This document shows, piece by piece, positions 1 through 12,939 of a DNA stretch of 64,000 nt. The number at the start of each line of letters is the position of its first letter. Position 1 is the stretch's first letter. The notes beneath the pieces were generated by a model. That model did not search any database. It was not told the origin of the DNA and saw only the letters and a list, made by a program, of their open reading frames with translations. The position numbers and the translations under genes are program-made. Source of the stretch: Platynereis dumerilii (Eukaryota > Annelida > Polychaeta > Phyllodocida > Nereididae); the NCBI GenBank assembly GCA_026936325.1, contig JAPTHN010000008.1, forward strand, positions 22,218,703 to 22,282,702. The letters are read 5' to 3'.

Positions 1-1790
1 CCCCAGGTGATCTCAAGTTTCTTGATTGACAGAGTGATTACTGTGTATTCAGTCCCAGTCACAATTAAGAATCTAAACAGGCAAGGTGACATTTCACCAA
101 CCAACTCTGAAACAGTCCAATATTAGGTTAATGCTATTGCATTTGACTTCACAGTTCTCGAAGTGCCAAGTCTTTTCCTCGGTGCTCTCCCACTCTGTCA
201 GTCACATCAAGCATTAATACGACATCTTAAAAGGCATAACAACACATTACTAACTAAAGAACAAACCGAGTCACAACATGGCATATTTCTACTGTCTTTT
301 GCTGTGAAATATCTTTTAAGTACCTTTCTATACGACCCAGCTGTCAAATTTTTCACAAAGGAAGCTGCAACTGGACATTGAGTAGGGCTGCAACGGTTCA
401 CTACTTCACGGTTCGGTACGGTCTTCGGTTTGAGACTCACGGTTCGGTTTTTTCACGGTTCAGTATAAATCGGCAAATCTGTACTTTTTTCACAGTACAT
501 CTTCAGCTAACTACACAGATGCATCATGATATCTTTGAGAATTGAAGGCCTAACATGGTTTAAATGACTTGGAAGTTACTCTCAACTAATAAGTGTGAAT
601 TTAGGCCTGTAGCCCTGTGCTGATATATGCATGATTAATAGGAATAATTTCATCTTAACTGAAAATATTTCCATAAAATCATATAGTCATTAATGTAGCT
701 AATTTAAAGAGCAAGTTGCCAGTTAGGCCTGCATGATAGTGCAGTTAATTAATTACAGTGAAACTCTTTCATACTCAACTCAATTACAGTACAATTGATC
801 TCATAACTGTAGGTAATTGCTTTCTAAACAATGGGATGTCAAAGCTGCTGCTTTACACAATACATGTTAATTGCCATTGATATCTTTACCCCCTTGACAC
901 CTTCAAATGCCAATCAAAGGGGGCAGAGGTGTGAACTTCTGTGAAGGCTGAAGTGCAATTCAGATTGCACAGGTCCACTGAGCTTGGCTGAGTGCATTGC
1001 TGTGTGTGCTTCTGCTTTGCTAGCAGATTAAACTTGCGCGATGGCGGCGCCCCTAGCGGCGGAAATTGGAACTGCGGTAAACCGAATTACTCGTCGTGGT
1101 GACGGTACGGTGTACCGTGACGTGTGAAACCGCGGTTTATTCGTACCGCAATAAACCGTTGCAGCCCTAACATTGAGACTAGGACCAAACCTGCATGACC
1201 ACAATAAAGACATCCTGAGATGACCTCACGTTTCGCAGACAGAACAAGAGAGAGCAAAGAGCAGACCAAACATCCAGGGCACATCTGCCAGATAGTTAGG
1301 CTGAAAGGTCTTCTGACGCCAAGCAGGAAATGAAACCAATTCCGAAAATGTTTGTCAAACATGTACTCCAAAGAGTTCGTTAGATTCTCCTATGTTTGTC
1401 GGGAGTTGGTCATTTGCTTGTCATGGCATTGTCCAATTGTTTACTAAAGCTTTGCCATCGGCTTACTTCTCCTTGCCGATGTACCCGTTATTGCCAAGGA
1501 AAGGTTCTGATCATCTATGATATCCAAATGTAAACATACCTAGATTCCACCCTATCGAAGTGTCTCGCTCAATTCCGTCATCTCCCACTCCGATACCTCT
1601 GCCACAGTAGATTTAGCATCGAGTTGTTTTCATTTTTCCTCACCAACAGAACAAGATTGAACAGGGTAAACTTCAAGTAAAAATAAAAGCAATTGACTCA
1701 ACCTTGTTCAAACACAGGACCAAATTGAAACCGGAGGCGGATCTCCATTCGATTGTATTTTAATTTTTTGCATGTATTTGTATGGGCTCC
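1..1790. repeat. Tandem duplication, upstream copy (partial)
   Basis: This stretch recurs at 3047-4836 with a constant offset of 3,046 bp. Reading the two copies side by side I found two base differences, both near the 3' end (around 1689 and 1762). The shared sequence stops just after GGCTCC at 1790; copy one then runs straight into the start of the next unit (TGCTGGTAGCC), while copy two continues into unique DNA. The duplicated unit is therefore about 1791-4836, and its upstream copy began left of the window. The near identity means a very recent event or an assembly duplication. Confidence 0.95.
383..1169. mobile_element. hAT-type MITE (787 bp), copy 1
   Basis: Terminal inverted repeats are TAGGGCTGCAACGGTT on the left and its complement AACCGTTGCAGCCCTA on the right. 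The 8-bp target duplication ACATTGAG lies at 375-382 and 1170-1177. Related repeat copies near 9120 and 11405 read across this point without the insert (GCAACTGGACATTGAG followed directly by ACTAGG at 11405), giving a true empty site. Subterminal CACGGTTCGG/CCGTACCG motifs recur near both ends. It has no transposase. TAGGG-type ends plus 8-bp duplications are the hAT signature. Confidence 0.93.
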
Positions 1791-3046
1791 TTGCTGGTAG
1801 CCATCCATAATGCGGCTCTAGACTCTTGATCTGACGGCGGTCTGCTGCACTTCTAGGTTTATGTGTCCAGACACAGGGAGTGAGGTATGGCCCACAAATG
1901 AAGAGTTACATTCAGATCACATGTCATAGCAGAATAACTAGGCCAGCAGGATGGAAAGTATTAGAAGCTCACAAACTACTGAACAACATCAACAAAATGC
2001 AAGCTCGAGCTTATCAAACAGTGACTTACATTTCAAATCAACTGCCAGCAGTTCCAGGCAACATTTTGCATCTTATTACAAAATCTTTTACAATAGAAAT
2101 CAGAAGCTTTTTTTCTTAAGACACATACTTATCAGTAAGGGAAATTATCACCAGCTGATGACAATCAATGTCCTCAGTCACACATGACAATCACCCTAGC
2201 ACTGTCATCACCCTCCCATGACACTCGCACAGTGTCATGGCTTAGCCATGACTTTGGCAGTGCTCAAAATCATCTTTGACTGGCTATTTAACAAGAACTA
2301 CTGCAACTATCACTTCCAAACTTGGTATAAAGTTGTATCACAGTGTCAACTAACTCTATGAATTTTGGCAGACCTATCCATTACATAATGAGGAAAAGAA
2401 CCCGAAGGCTCCAGAGAAATTAGGAAATTGTCATCAGCAGCTGATGACTTTGCAGTATTTCGTGAAATTGGATAGAATTAAGTCCCGCAACTGACATGCT
2501 GCTGTGTGGTGAGGATGGCTGCAAAGAGATCAGACTTCCTTCTGAGACCCAACTGATCAACCCCACACACTCAATGATCCTTTCAGGGCCAGGACTTGGC
2601 TGGAATTGCAATTGTCCTCATATGCTGGTAATTTCCCTGACTGCTTATTCTCTTAATTTGTGATGTGTTGCCCCATCTACATCCACATGCAAGGTTTCAC
2701 ATCACCAAACAAACCAAACAGTTTGGTTGATTACTTGCTGTCTAGTATTTTGCTCTACACACCCCATGGCTTTCCCACTCTCTTTGAAGTAATGGGTGAT
2801 TATTCTGCACACAGTCCGAGTCACATCCACATCTTTGCAGACGTGGCGACCCATCACCAACTCCACTGAGACCATCACAGAGACCATCACCAGTATTGCA
2901 GCACTTCCATTTACAGCAAGATATTGAATTGGTCCATTGTGCAAGTAATGTACTTGGTCCAAGGAAGATTTTAGTTGTAATGACAGACTGTTTATGTCAG
3001 CAAGGAGGACTTTGGTTAGTTTTTGTCAAGGATTTTATGCAGCACT
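1791..3046. repeat. Repeat family R, 5' part of the unit
   Basis: Collinear with 7997-8745 (TAGCCATCCATAATGCGGCT near the start, CAGCACTCCCCAGGTGATCT at the join into the next part). The 8-kb copy differs by scattered substitutions and lacks the 511-bp insert at 2133-2643. No coding function is recognised; this is dispersed repeat sequence of unknown class. Confidence 0.85.
2133..2643. mobile_element. MITE (511 bp) with 5-bp target duplication
   Basis: Ends are CAGTAAGGGAAATTA on the left and the complement of CAGTCAGGGAAATTA on the right. CTTAT flanks both sides (2128-2132 and 2644-2648). The homologous sequence at 8322-8345 has a single CTTAT and no insert, which fixes the boundaries. It is non-coding. 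A 5-bp duplication with CAGT ends does not match hAT (8 bp) or mariner (TA), so I leave the superfamily open. Confidence 0.88.
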
Positions 3047-4836
3047 CCCCAGGTGATCTCAAGTTTCTTGATTGACAGAGTGATTACTGTGTATTCAGTC
3101 CCAGTCACAATTAAGAATCTAAACAGGCAAGGTGACATTTCACCAACCAACTCTGAAACAGTCCAATATTAGGTTAATGCTATTGCATTTGACTTCACAG
3201 TTCTCGAAGTGCCAAGTCTTTTCCTCGGTGCTCTCCCACTCTGTCAGTCACATCAAGCATTAATACGACATCTTAAAAGGCATAACAACACATTACTAAC
3301 TAAAGAACAAACCGAGTCACAACATGGCATATTTCTACTGTCTTTTGCTGTGAAATATCTTTTAAGTACCTTTCTATACGACCCAGCTGTCAAATTTTTC
3401 ACAAAGGAAGCTGCAACTGGACATTGAGTAGGGCTGCAACGGTTCACTACTTCACGGTTCGGTACGGTCTTCGGTTTGAGACTCACGGTTCGGTTTTTTC
3501 ACGGTTCAGTATAAATCGGCAAATCTGTACTTTTTTCACAGTACATCTTCAGCTAACTACACAGATGCATCATGATATCTTTGAGAATTGAAGGCCTAAC
3601 ATGGTTTAAATGACTTGGAAGTTACTCTCAACTAATAAGTGTGAATTTAGGCCTGTAGCCCTGTGCTGATATATGCATGATTAATAGGAATAATTTCATC
3701 TTAACTGAAAATATTTCCATAAAATCATATAGTCATTAATGTAGCTAATTTAAAGAGCAAGTTGCCAGTTAGGCCTGCATGATAGTGCAGTTAATTAATT
3801 ACAGTGAAACTCTTTCATACTCAACTCAATTACAGTACAATTGATCTCATAACTGTAGGTAATTGCTTTCTAAACAATGGGATGTCAAAGCTGCTGCTTT
3901 ACACAATACATGTTAATTGCCATTGATATCTTTACCCCCTTGACACCTTCAAATGCCAATCAAAGGGGGCAGAGGTGTGAACTTCTGTGAAGGCTGAAGT
4001 GCAATTCAGATTGCACAGGTCCACTGAGCTTGGCTGAGTGCATTGCTGTGTGTGCTTCTGCTTTGCTAGCAGATTAAACTTGCGCGATGGCGGCGCCCCT
4101 AGCGGCGGAAATTGGAACTGCGGTAAACCGAATTACTCGTCGTGGTGACGGTACGGTGTACCGTGACGTGTGAAACCGCGGTTTATTCGTACCGCAATAA
4201 ACCGTTGCAGCCCTAACATTGAGACTAGGACCAAACCTGCATGACCACAATAAAGACATCCTGAGATGACCTCACGTTTCGCAGACAGAACAAGAGAGAG
4301 CAAAGAGCAGACCAAACATCCAGGGCACATCTGCCAGATAGTTAGGCTGAAAGGTCTTCTGACGCCAAGCAGGAAATGAAACCAATTCCGAAAATGTTTG
4401 TCAAACATGTACTCCAAAGAGTTCGTTAGATTCTCCTATGTTTGTCGGGAGTTGGTCATTTGCTTGTCATGGCATTGTCCAATTGTTTACTAAAGCTTTG
4501 CCATCGGCTTACTTCTCCTTGCCGATGTACCCGTTATTGCCAAGGAAAGGTTCTGATCATCTATGATATCCAAATGTAAACATACCTAGATTCCACCCTA
4601 TCGAAGTGTCTCGCTCAATTCCGTCATCTCCCACTCCGATACCTCTGCCACAGTAGATTTAGCATCGAGTTGTTTTCATTTTTCCTCACCAACAGAACAA
4701 GATTGAACAGGGTAAACTTCAAGTAAAAATAAAGGCAATTGACTCAACCTTGTTCAAACACAGGACCAAATTGAAACCGGAGGCGGATCTCCATTCGATT
4801 GTATTTTATTTTTTTGCATGTATTTGTATGGGCTCC
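3047..4836. repeat. Tandem duplication, downstream copy
   Basis: Second copy of 1-1790, carrying the same hAT MITE at the same place. The MITE therefore inserted before the duplication. No credible protein is encoded: the short frames occur identically in both copies and match no family I recognise. Confidence 0.95.
3429..4215. mobile_element. hAT-type MITE (787 bp), copy 2
   Basis: The same element as at 383-1169, carried along by the 3,046-bp tandem duplication. It has the same termini and the same ACATTGAG duplications. It is not an independent insertion. Confidence 0.93.
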
Positions 4837-7800
4837 TATAGTTCTGATGGTGACACACAGCAGAGACATCGTAACAGTGCCATAACAAGTTACACGAAAC
4901 TCTCCTTGTCTTGACCACTGTATAGCCATCAACCAGCCATTTGGCAACACAGAAACACTGCTTTTGTCTGGCGATTATGAAAAATATACACTGATGAAAA
5001 ATGACCACACAGAAAAATGAAAGCTTGGGGCAAGAGGCATTAGTGTAGCTGTGCAATGATTGCCATAGGCCTGGTTTGGCCCGATGCTCTTATGTTGATT
5101 CAGGCTACATGAGCCATCACATAACACTCAGCCGTCCCAAGAGTCAAGGGGCAGAAAGCTTGCGAGAAATGAACAAAAAGCACACGCAATGGCAATATTA
5201 GCTAAAAAAATAGTCCTACATGAAAAAGTAAGTGGAATTCTGAAGAGATGATTATAACCGATAGAGTAACATTCAGAAAGCTGCGAGCCAAAATGGGCGA
5301 TGATTCATTCAACAATGTTACTGAACAATGGATTTCTAGAATAAGCATTCAAATTCTGATATATGCAGAGTTTTGCAGACAAAAAGATTGTAAAACTTAT
5401 AGATTGCATGAACAAATCAAAATGAAACTCATACCAAACAACAATAGATCACGCTACACAAATCGTGACAAGCGTCAAAATTCTATATAAAACTTGAAGT
5501 TGACAACTCATCCATAAATGAACAAAAATATCAGCCATTCTAATTGACGTTCATTTTTTTTAATTCTCTGGAAGTGTTCAATATCTAAACGCCCTTTGGC
5601 AAGTATTGAACTATAATTTCCCTGAAAAAATAGCACATGTATGACTGGCAGATTTGTAGGATTCTTCTTTGGCTCACCAAAACGTGTCTTTCCATAAACA
5701 TATTCAAACCATTCAAACCACAATTATTCTACTTAAGTATGCAACCTGACAGACCATGATGGCTTCACTTCATATAACATGTATATAACATTACAAACAC
5801 ACAGTGACACAGGCAGTAAAGGCACAGCAATTTTCAGGCAAGCTGAGCAATGTATGGAGGCCTCCACTGCATGGCATAGAATCGACAACAGACCTTATTC
5901 TGATCAGGTCTGTCAGGGGCAGCTTTGACAGATTAAGCCGTGCTGTGTCATCGTGTCGCGGAGCATCACAGAAAATCAGGGAGCATCAGGACGTGAAGCC
6001 ATCCACTGGCACCAAGCCAGAATACTGTGAGACTATGGCAAGAGAGATATGTCCTAGAGAAGACAAAGGTTATCACCAGACAAATGTGGAGTCATTGTGG
6101 ATCACTTTTTTTACACAGACTTTTGAAACAATCTCTGATGAGTCTAGGCTTCTATAAGCCCCAGAGGGCCAGTCTATGACTCCACTTCCCATCGACCAAA
6201 TCTAGTCACAGCTTCAGCCCATTGCTTGTCATGCAAATTGAGGACATAACATTGAACCCGAGCCATATGAGGGCATCATTCAAGTTGAATACCCAGATTA
6301 CAATGACGAGCACGAGGCTGTTCAGCATTATATCTCAATTTGTTCTCAAAACAGTAAAAAGCAACTTTCCAATACAGACTATAAAGGACTGCACAAAACT
6401 GCAAGGATAGGATATTAGGATAATATCATGTCTGGAATATCATGGCAGTTAATAGCTGGCTTTACAGCATTTGGACTTAGTTCAATATATCCTTTATATA
6501 CCTGTGTTTTGTCTTGAATGGTTTCCATCATAGCACATGTTTTATAATGTGGAAAAAACAGTAAGGACTAACCATTAATTTTCTCAATAAAACAAGAGGA
6601 AATTAGATTGCAGAAAAATAATACATGTCTTGCAAAGTCGCAAAGATGTATCACTACCACAAGATTCCTGTAATATAGTCTCAAATAGCCCTCACTCTCC
6701 CAGTCTCCTTAATTACTCTTCAAACATTCATCGCAGAGCTCAGGATGAGGAAAGAGCTAATAAGTGACCACTCAAATATAATCAATGCGTCCTCATTACT
6801 CTTCCGCTGTAATTGCCTTCTTGATCAGTATTCATCTTCATTAAAAGACATTTGCTAATCCTATAATCTGGACGACTTCAAACCAATTGACCCGTCACAC
6901 AATGCCACAGGACTTCACTAGGCGGACATTGAGGACTTGGTTTTCACAGCAGTTCAGGGTCAGGCTAAAAGAATAACTACTTGGGTTAAATATAGCTTTG
7001 TAAAGGTCAACACTACATCAGTCTATTTGAACAGTCACAATCGCGGAAAGAGTATATCCACAGCATTATTAGAACAGAACAACTCTGATAAAACAAGTAG
7101 TCGCAAGCTGAGGCTAATTCTCAACCCAACATTGGCACGATTTTAAGTACGTACATGTTAGAAATCAAAACACACTGATCCATAATCCTTTGGACTTGCA
7201 CAGAATGCAAATGGGCATGTCAAACATCAAGCAAAATATTTGCCAAAAAGAAATAATAGGACCCAATGAAACTTGGAACAGGAATTAAACTACTGTCAAA
7301 TCAGTTATGGCCCAAGCAACCTACCACTGATGGGATAGTATTCCGCCCCCAACATTTGGGTGGAAATTCCTACACAGATTGACATCATTTTCTATAATCC
7401 TACAGAGGTTGTCAGAATACAAACGAGCATTCCAATCATACCTAGTTTAGAGAAAACCTAATGAACGAAAACTGCTGGAAAAGTAGTTTCAGGAAAGCCA
7501 GAAACATCACAGCAAAACAGATGGTGGTCTTGACACAAAAACCGCTATCACTCACAGTCCAGCACCAACAGGCAGCTGGATTCTGACGGTGGGCACTTAC
7601 AAAGCAATGAAAAGGGAGAAAACCCCTGTGTGATGAGTGAAATAAAAACCACATTGGTAGCAAATCACTTTGTGGAGTAGCAACAGGACAGAAGTGTCCA
7701 GCAGCCAGGCAATAGATCCAGCAGAGCAACAGTATTCGTCATGATCCAAAGGTTCGCATTACAGGAGGAAGTCATGAACTTTTACCATTTGATACCACTC

Positions 7801-7996
7801 TGCAGTGGATTATACCTCTCTCAGACAGTCTCTGCGTGTCATTCGACATCCGTAAAAACAAGAAATGTACACATCTGCCACACAGTGCCACAGGCAGACA
7901 CAGTAAAGAGCCATCCTAAAGCCATCCTAAATTGTCTGCATCAGATGGCTAATCCAAATTCCTGACGCATGCAGTGAGATGCTATCGGATCACTCG
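4837..7996. other. Intergenic, no recognised gene
   Basis: About 3.2 kb of AT-rich, apparently single-copy DNA. The largest open frames (5804-6157 plus, 117 codons; 7442-7729 minus, 95 codons) show no domain, no bias and no neighbour support, so I treat them as chance. I saw no RNA gene or repeat array here. Confidence 0.6.
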
Positions 7997-10530
7997 CTGG
8001 TAGCCATCCATAATGCGGCTCCAGACTCTTGATCTGACGGCGGTCTGCTGTGCTTCTAGGTTTATGTGTCCAGACACAGAAGTGCGGTATGGCCCACAAA
8101 TGAAGAGTAACATTCAGATCACATGTTGTGGCAGAATAACTGGGCCAGCAGGATGGAAAGTATTAGAAGCTCACAAACTACTGAACAACATCAACAAAAT
8201 TCAAGCTCGAGCTTATCAAACAGTGACTTACATTTCAAATCAACTGCTAGCAGTTCCAGGCAACATTTTGCATCTTATTACAAAATCTTTTACAACAGAA
8301 ATCATAAGCTTTTTTTCTTAAGACACATACTTATTCTCTTAATTTGTGGTGTGTTGCCCCATCTACATCCACATGCAAGGTGTCACATCACCAAACAAAC
8401 CAAACAGTTTGGTTGATTACTTGCTGTCTAGTATTTTGCTCAACACACCCCATGGCTTTCCCACTCTCTTTGAAGTAATGGGTGATTATTCTGCACACAG
8501 TCCGAGTCACATCCACATCTTTGCAGACGTGGCGACCCATCACCAACTCCGCTGAGACCATCACAGAGACCATCAGAAGATGCACCGGTATTGCACCACG
8601 TCCATTTACAGCAAGACATTGAATTGGTCCATTGTGCAAGTAATGTACTTGGTCCAAGGAAGATTTTTTGTTGTAATGACAGACTGTTTATGTCAGCAAG
8701 GAAGACTTTGGGTTAGTTTTTGTCAAGGATTTTATGCAGCACTCCCCAGGTGATCTCAAGTTTCTTGTTTGTCAGAGTGATTACTGTGTAATCAGTCCCA
8801 GTCACAATAAAGAATATAAACAGGCTTGGTGACATTTCTCAAAGCAACTGGTCTGAAATAGTATAGTAGTTTTTAGCACTTGCCCGAGCGGCCCAATACA
8901 GTATACATAATTCTCTTGAAGTTATAATTCTGGGTGTCCTCAAAGTCACATCGACATTAATACAATATCTTACAAGGCATGATGACATATTACTAACTAT
9001 TAGTAACTAAAGAACCACCAGTCACCATAAATGTAAATGACATTTCTCTACTGTCATGCCATAAGACATCAAGGACCTCTCTCTACGACTCAGCTGTTAA
9101 GTTTTTTCTTGGTGTTGCAACTGGACACTGAGGCTGAGACCAGTACGGCATGGCCACAAAATAGACCTCTTGGGATGACCTCACGTTTTGCAGACAGAAC
9201 AAGAGCAAGCAAAGAGCAGACCAAACATCCAGGGCACATCTACCAGATAGTTAGGCTAAAAGGTCTTCTGCTGCCAAGCAGGAAATGAAACCAATTCCGA
9301 AAATGTTTGTCAAACATGTACTCCAACGAGATTGTTAGATTCTCCTCTGTTAGTCGGGAGTTGGTCGTTTGCTTGTCATCTCATTGTCCGATTGTTTACT
9401 AAAGCTTTACCATTGGCTTCTTTCTCCTTCGAAGTTTCCTTGTTATTGCAAAGGGAAGTAACTGATCATCCATGATATCCACAAATCGACCCGCCAAGAC
9501 TCCATCCTGTCCCACCCAATTCCATCTTTGCTGTCCCACCCTGATGCCATTCACACCCACCCGAATCCCACTGTCACAGTAGACTTATATTAGCAGTGAG
9601 TCGTTTCACTTTTTTTCACCAACACAACTCAATTGGTGTTTTTATTCAAAGTTTACGCAGTTTAATTGACTCAATCTTGCTCAAAACACTGTGGGCCAAA
9701 GTGTAACCGGATGCAGAACTCAATTTGATTGGATTTAAATCCAGACAAGACAACTTTAAACATGTTATAGTTCTGAGCAAAAAGCCTCTCGACTCCAAAT
9801 TGTCATTTATTTAATGTAGTGGCAATTCTGGAGCATTCCAAGAATTTCAGTGGTATAGTGCCATTGTCTCCTACATCTGCAAACCAACACAGATGTCTAC
9901 TTGCTTATATCTTCCTATCAGTATATCTATATAATCTGGCCTGCCTGTCAATCTACTTGACAATCTGTCTGTCTATATATGAGCTGTCTACTTGTCTGTG
10001 TTAACATGATAACTACAAAATTGACATATTATTTAATAATTGAGCTACATGTATGTATCCAAATTTCGACTCGTTGCCTCTGTACCAATCTATCTGCCAG
10101 AAAATCTTTGCTAATTATCCATCCCAAATAGGAATTTATTGAACCTTTTTGGTTTGTCTTTCCATATAGGCACACAGTTCTCTCTATGAATTATATAGAA
10201 TATTCATTCTGTTGGGGCATAAAACATAGCGTCAGCAATTGTCTGCATGCAATAAAAGATGTCTCAAATGAGCGGCGAGACTCAATTCAAAGACAACACA
10301 CAAAGGAGGAAACACAATGCTGTTTTGTGGTCCCTGCGAGACCTTTGTATTTCAAGACGGAGCACGAAACAATTTTTGCTGAGAAAACACAAGTCGTTAT
10401 ATATATCATTGTTGGCTGTGGTGTCTAGTTCAACACAATTGCTTTCATCATTGTCTCAAATTCTCAAAGAGCATACATACAAAATGGAAGTCCTGATCAT
10501 TATCAGAGGGAAAATGCTTGCTGTTTAGAA
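7997..10530. repeat. Repeat family R, diverged but uninterrupted copy
   Basis: 7997-8745 matches 1792-3041, 8746-9480 matches 3047-4590, and 9470-10530 matches 27767-28465. This shows the family continues beyond the tandemly duplicated part. The copy lacks both MITEs carried by the upstream unit and so acts as the ancestral empty site. The ~240-bp block from 10230 (AATTGTCTGCATGCAATAAA) is closely shared with 28165. Short open frames here also appear in the other copies but look non-coding. Confidence 0.8.
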
Positions 10531-11332
10531 TTTGAAAATATATTTTAGGTTTTAGTTTCTTTGAAGCACCAAGTTACTATTCTGCGAGACTCCAGATCAT
10601 ATCTAACACTAGAACGCGCAAATGAAATTTGCAAATCTAGGCGCTGATTGTTAACTTGACAATTTAAGCATGAGATGAACCTCTGTCTGCCATTGTAGAT
10701 GCCCTATTGCTCCATTGTGAATCAACCATCCAGCTAGTCAGATATATGATATAGCATGTATAGGTATGAAATCTAATGGGCCACCAAAAGCTGTTTTCCT
10801 CTTATCTATATTATGCTGCAGCAGCCTGTTCTGATACGCTAACATGTTCCGCTTGAGTGCACACAGTCTAGACATTGCATAAATCTAGGACAGTGTCCTG
10901 ATTTTTTGTGACGAGAAATAGTTATTTCTGCCAATTTACAGCAAAGAGGACAGCTATTTAAAATCACAACCCATAGATCTGTTACTGATCCATCATCAAC
11001 AGCAATTACAGCATCCAAGCTAGAAGGGTTGACATGTTTACAAAGTTAGAAGGTAAAACACATGAAACCATTGTATTTCATGTTCACCACAAACAGGAAG
11101 TTGAAAAACACGCAGGAAATGGCAGGTTGTACAAGCAAGATCTAGGCTGCGCCTAGATAATTATCTCCACTTGGCAGGCATGATATGATGACTCTTGTGA
11201 CACATTATCAACCGACTAATTTGGAAGAGGTTAGCAGACATTGCATTCTTTGAAGAGCGAAACGATTACTTATTTGTATGTTTTTCAAGTCAGAGAAATC
11301 TTTGCATTCAGGCTGACACATATTTGTCCACA
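10531..11332. other. Intergenic, nothing recognised
   Basis: About 800 bp of AT-rich sequence between two family R copies. No open frame of note, tRNA-like box or terminal repeat was seen. Confidence 0.5.
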
Positions 11333-11709
11333 AGCTTAGTATAAGATGTTTTCCAAAGTTCTTTCTATACGATTTGTCCATCAGATTTTTCCTTAAGGAT
11401 GTTGCAACTGGACATTGAGACTAGGACTAAACCAGCACAACCACAATATTAAACTCCTGGGATGACCTCACGTTTCGCAGACAGAACAAGAGCAAGCAAA
11501 GAGCAGACCAAACATCCAGGGCACATCTACCAGGTAGTTAGGCTAAAAGGTCTTCTGCCGCCAAGCAGGAAATGAAACCAATTCAGAAATGTTTGTCAAA
11601 CATGTACTCCAACGAGTTCATCAGATTCTCCTCGGTTTGTCTTGAGTTGGTCGTTTACTTGTCATGGCATTGTCCGATTGTTTGCTTAAGCTTTACCATT
11701 GGATTATTC
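11333..11709. repeat. Repeat family R, third copy, left fragment
   Basis: Matches 9090-9425 and the hAT-MITE-free version of 1-1470 (GATGACCTCACGTTTCGCAG, then CCAAGCAGGAAATGAAACCA). It is broken at 11709 by a hAT MITE, reappears for about 30 bp at 12137-12168, and resumes at 27748. Confidence 0.85.
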
Positions 11710-12136
11710 TTAGGGACATTAGTTTTCTGAGTAAATTCCGTTTTGGCAAAATGCAAATTCCGTTTTTTTACCGGATTCTGCATTTTACGTTTTACCGGTC
11801 CGCATTTTAAGTTTCCCGCCAATCCAACATGGTGGTCGCCAAACTTTTTGGTTCATTTCGGCCGCATTTCTTGTCCAAAATTGTTAATAAAAGTTGTTTT
11901 CAGAAATTGCACAAGCCAAGGATACTATAGCACCAGATTGAAACATCCAAGCACTTTATATCGAAAGTCAGGCCTTTATTCCTTCAGAATGCATGTGTTT
12001 CACCTCCGTGAGTGATAATTTGAGTATTTTACTGGTGATTTTCTGCAATTCCGTTTCAGGCAGCCAATTCCGTTTCAGAATGCCAATTCCGTGAATTCCG
12101 TCCGTTTTCCGTTATCGCGGAAAACTAATGTCCCTA
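11710..12136. mobile_element. hAT-type MITE (427 bp)
   Basis: Ends are TTAGGGACATTAGTTTTC on the left and GAAAACTAATGTCCCTA on the right, inverted copies of each other. The 8-bp direct repeat GATTATTC lies at 11702-11709 and 12137-12144. It sits inside family R, whose intact version is seen near 9415. Internally it repeats AATTCCGTTTTGGC- and AATTCCGTTTCAG-like blocks in the outer 100 bp. It is non-coding. Confidence 0.88.
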
Positions 12137-12939
12137 GATTATTCTTCCTTCAAAACTTGCTCATTATCCAGGGTTCCCACTCCTTTACCAAGATCAATTT
12201 CAAGGTTTTTTCCAGGTTTTTCCAGGCTACCAAAGCCAATTTTCAAGGTCAAAATTTGCAATGTCCAGGCTTTGGTTTCGGTAAAAAATTAAATGCCTCA
12301 AATGTTTGGTGAACCGTAAATTCATTTCAAAACAATACAAAACCTATATATATGCCTATATATTATATACATTGCACATCTACCTATAAAATACTTTCTA
12401 TCCATTTCAATAAAGCCACATTTATGACAATAATGAGATGACCATAATTCACAAACACAATATTCACTGTTCTCTATGTAATTTGCCCAATTGGGTTTAA
12501 AAATGATTTAATTGTTGTTAACTTCTGGCAATGGCACAACTGATTGCTGATCTAGTGATCATGGCTGATTGCCAGTACTACTTAATTGGTGCATGGAGAA
12601 ATGCACTTAACAAAATTCACACCTCTTCAGTGACTTCACTGCCCTTTCTATCCTATCACAATGGGGTTGTAACGCCACCAATCCACCAGGCGGCACTGTG
12701 AGCGATGATACCAGCAGAGAGTTTGTTTACAAGTTGCTTGCTATAGGCAACTGCATGGTTTTCAAGACAAAAACTGGTCTACAGACCTTAATTTTCATCC
12801 AATTTGCGAATTGAAAAAAGCATCATGGAGGAAACAATATTTCCCAGCACATAGGCTGATTACAATTTTCCATTCTATAGAAGCTTTTGTGCATTCAGCG
12901 AGTAAACTTTGATTTAGCTTATTTTTTTGACAAACTTTT

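Noticed and set aside
163-381. 72-codon frame, present identically at 3209-3427
   Set aside because: The identity comes from the tandem duplication; the frame is not kept in the diverged copy near 8900, so it is not a gene.
10186-10528. Overlapping frames that recur at 28137-28465
   Set aside because: Two frames are open in each copy and the differences between copies include indels that disrupt them equally, as expected for non-coding repeat.
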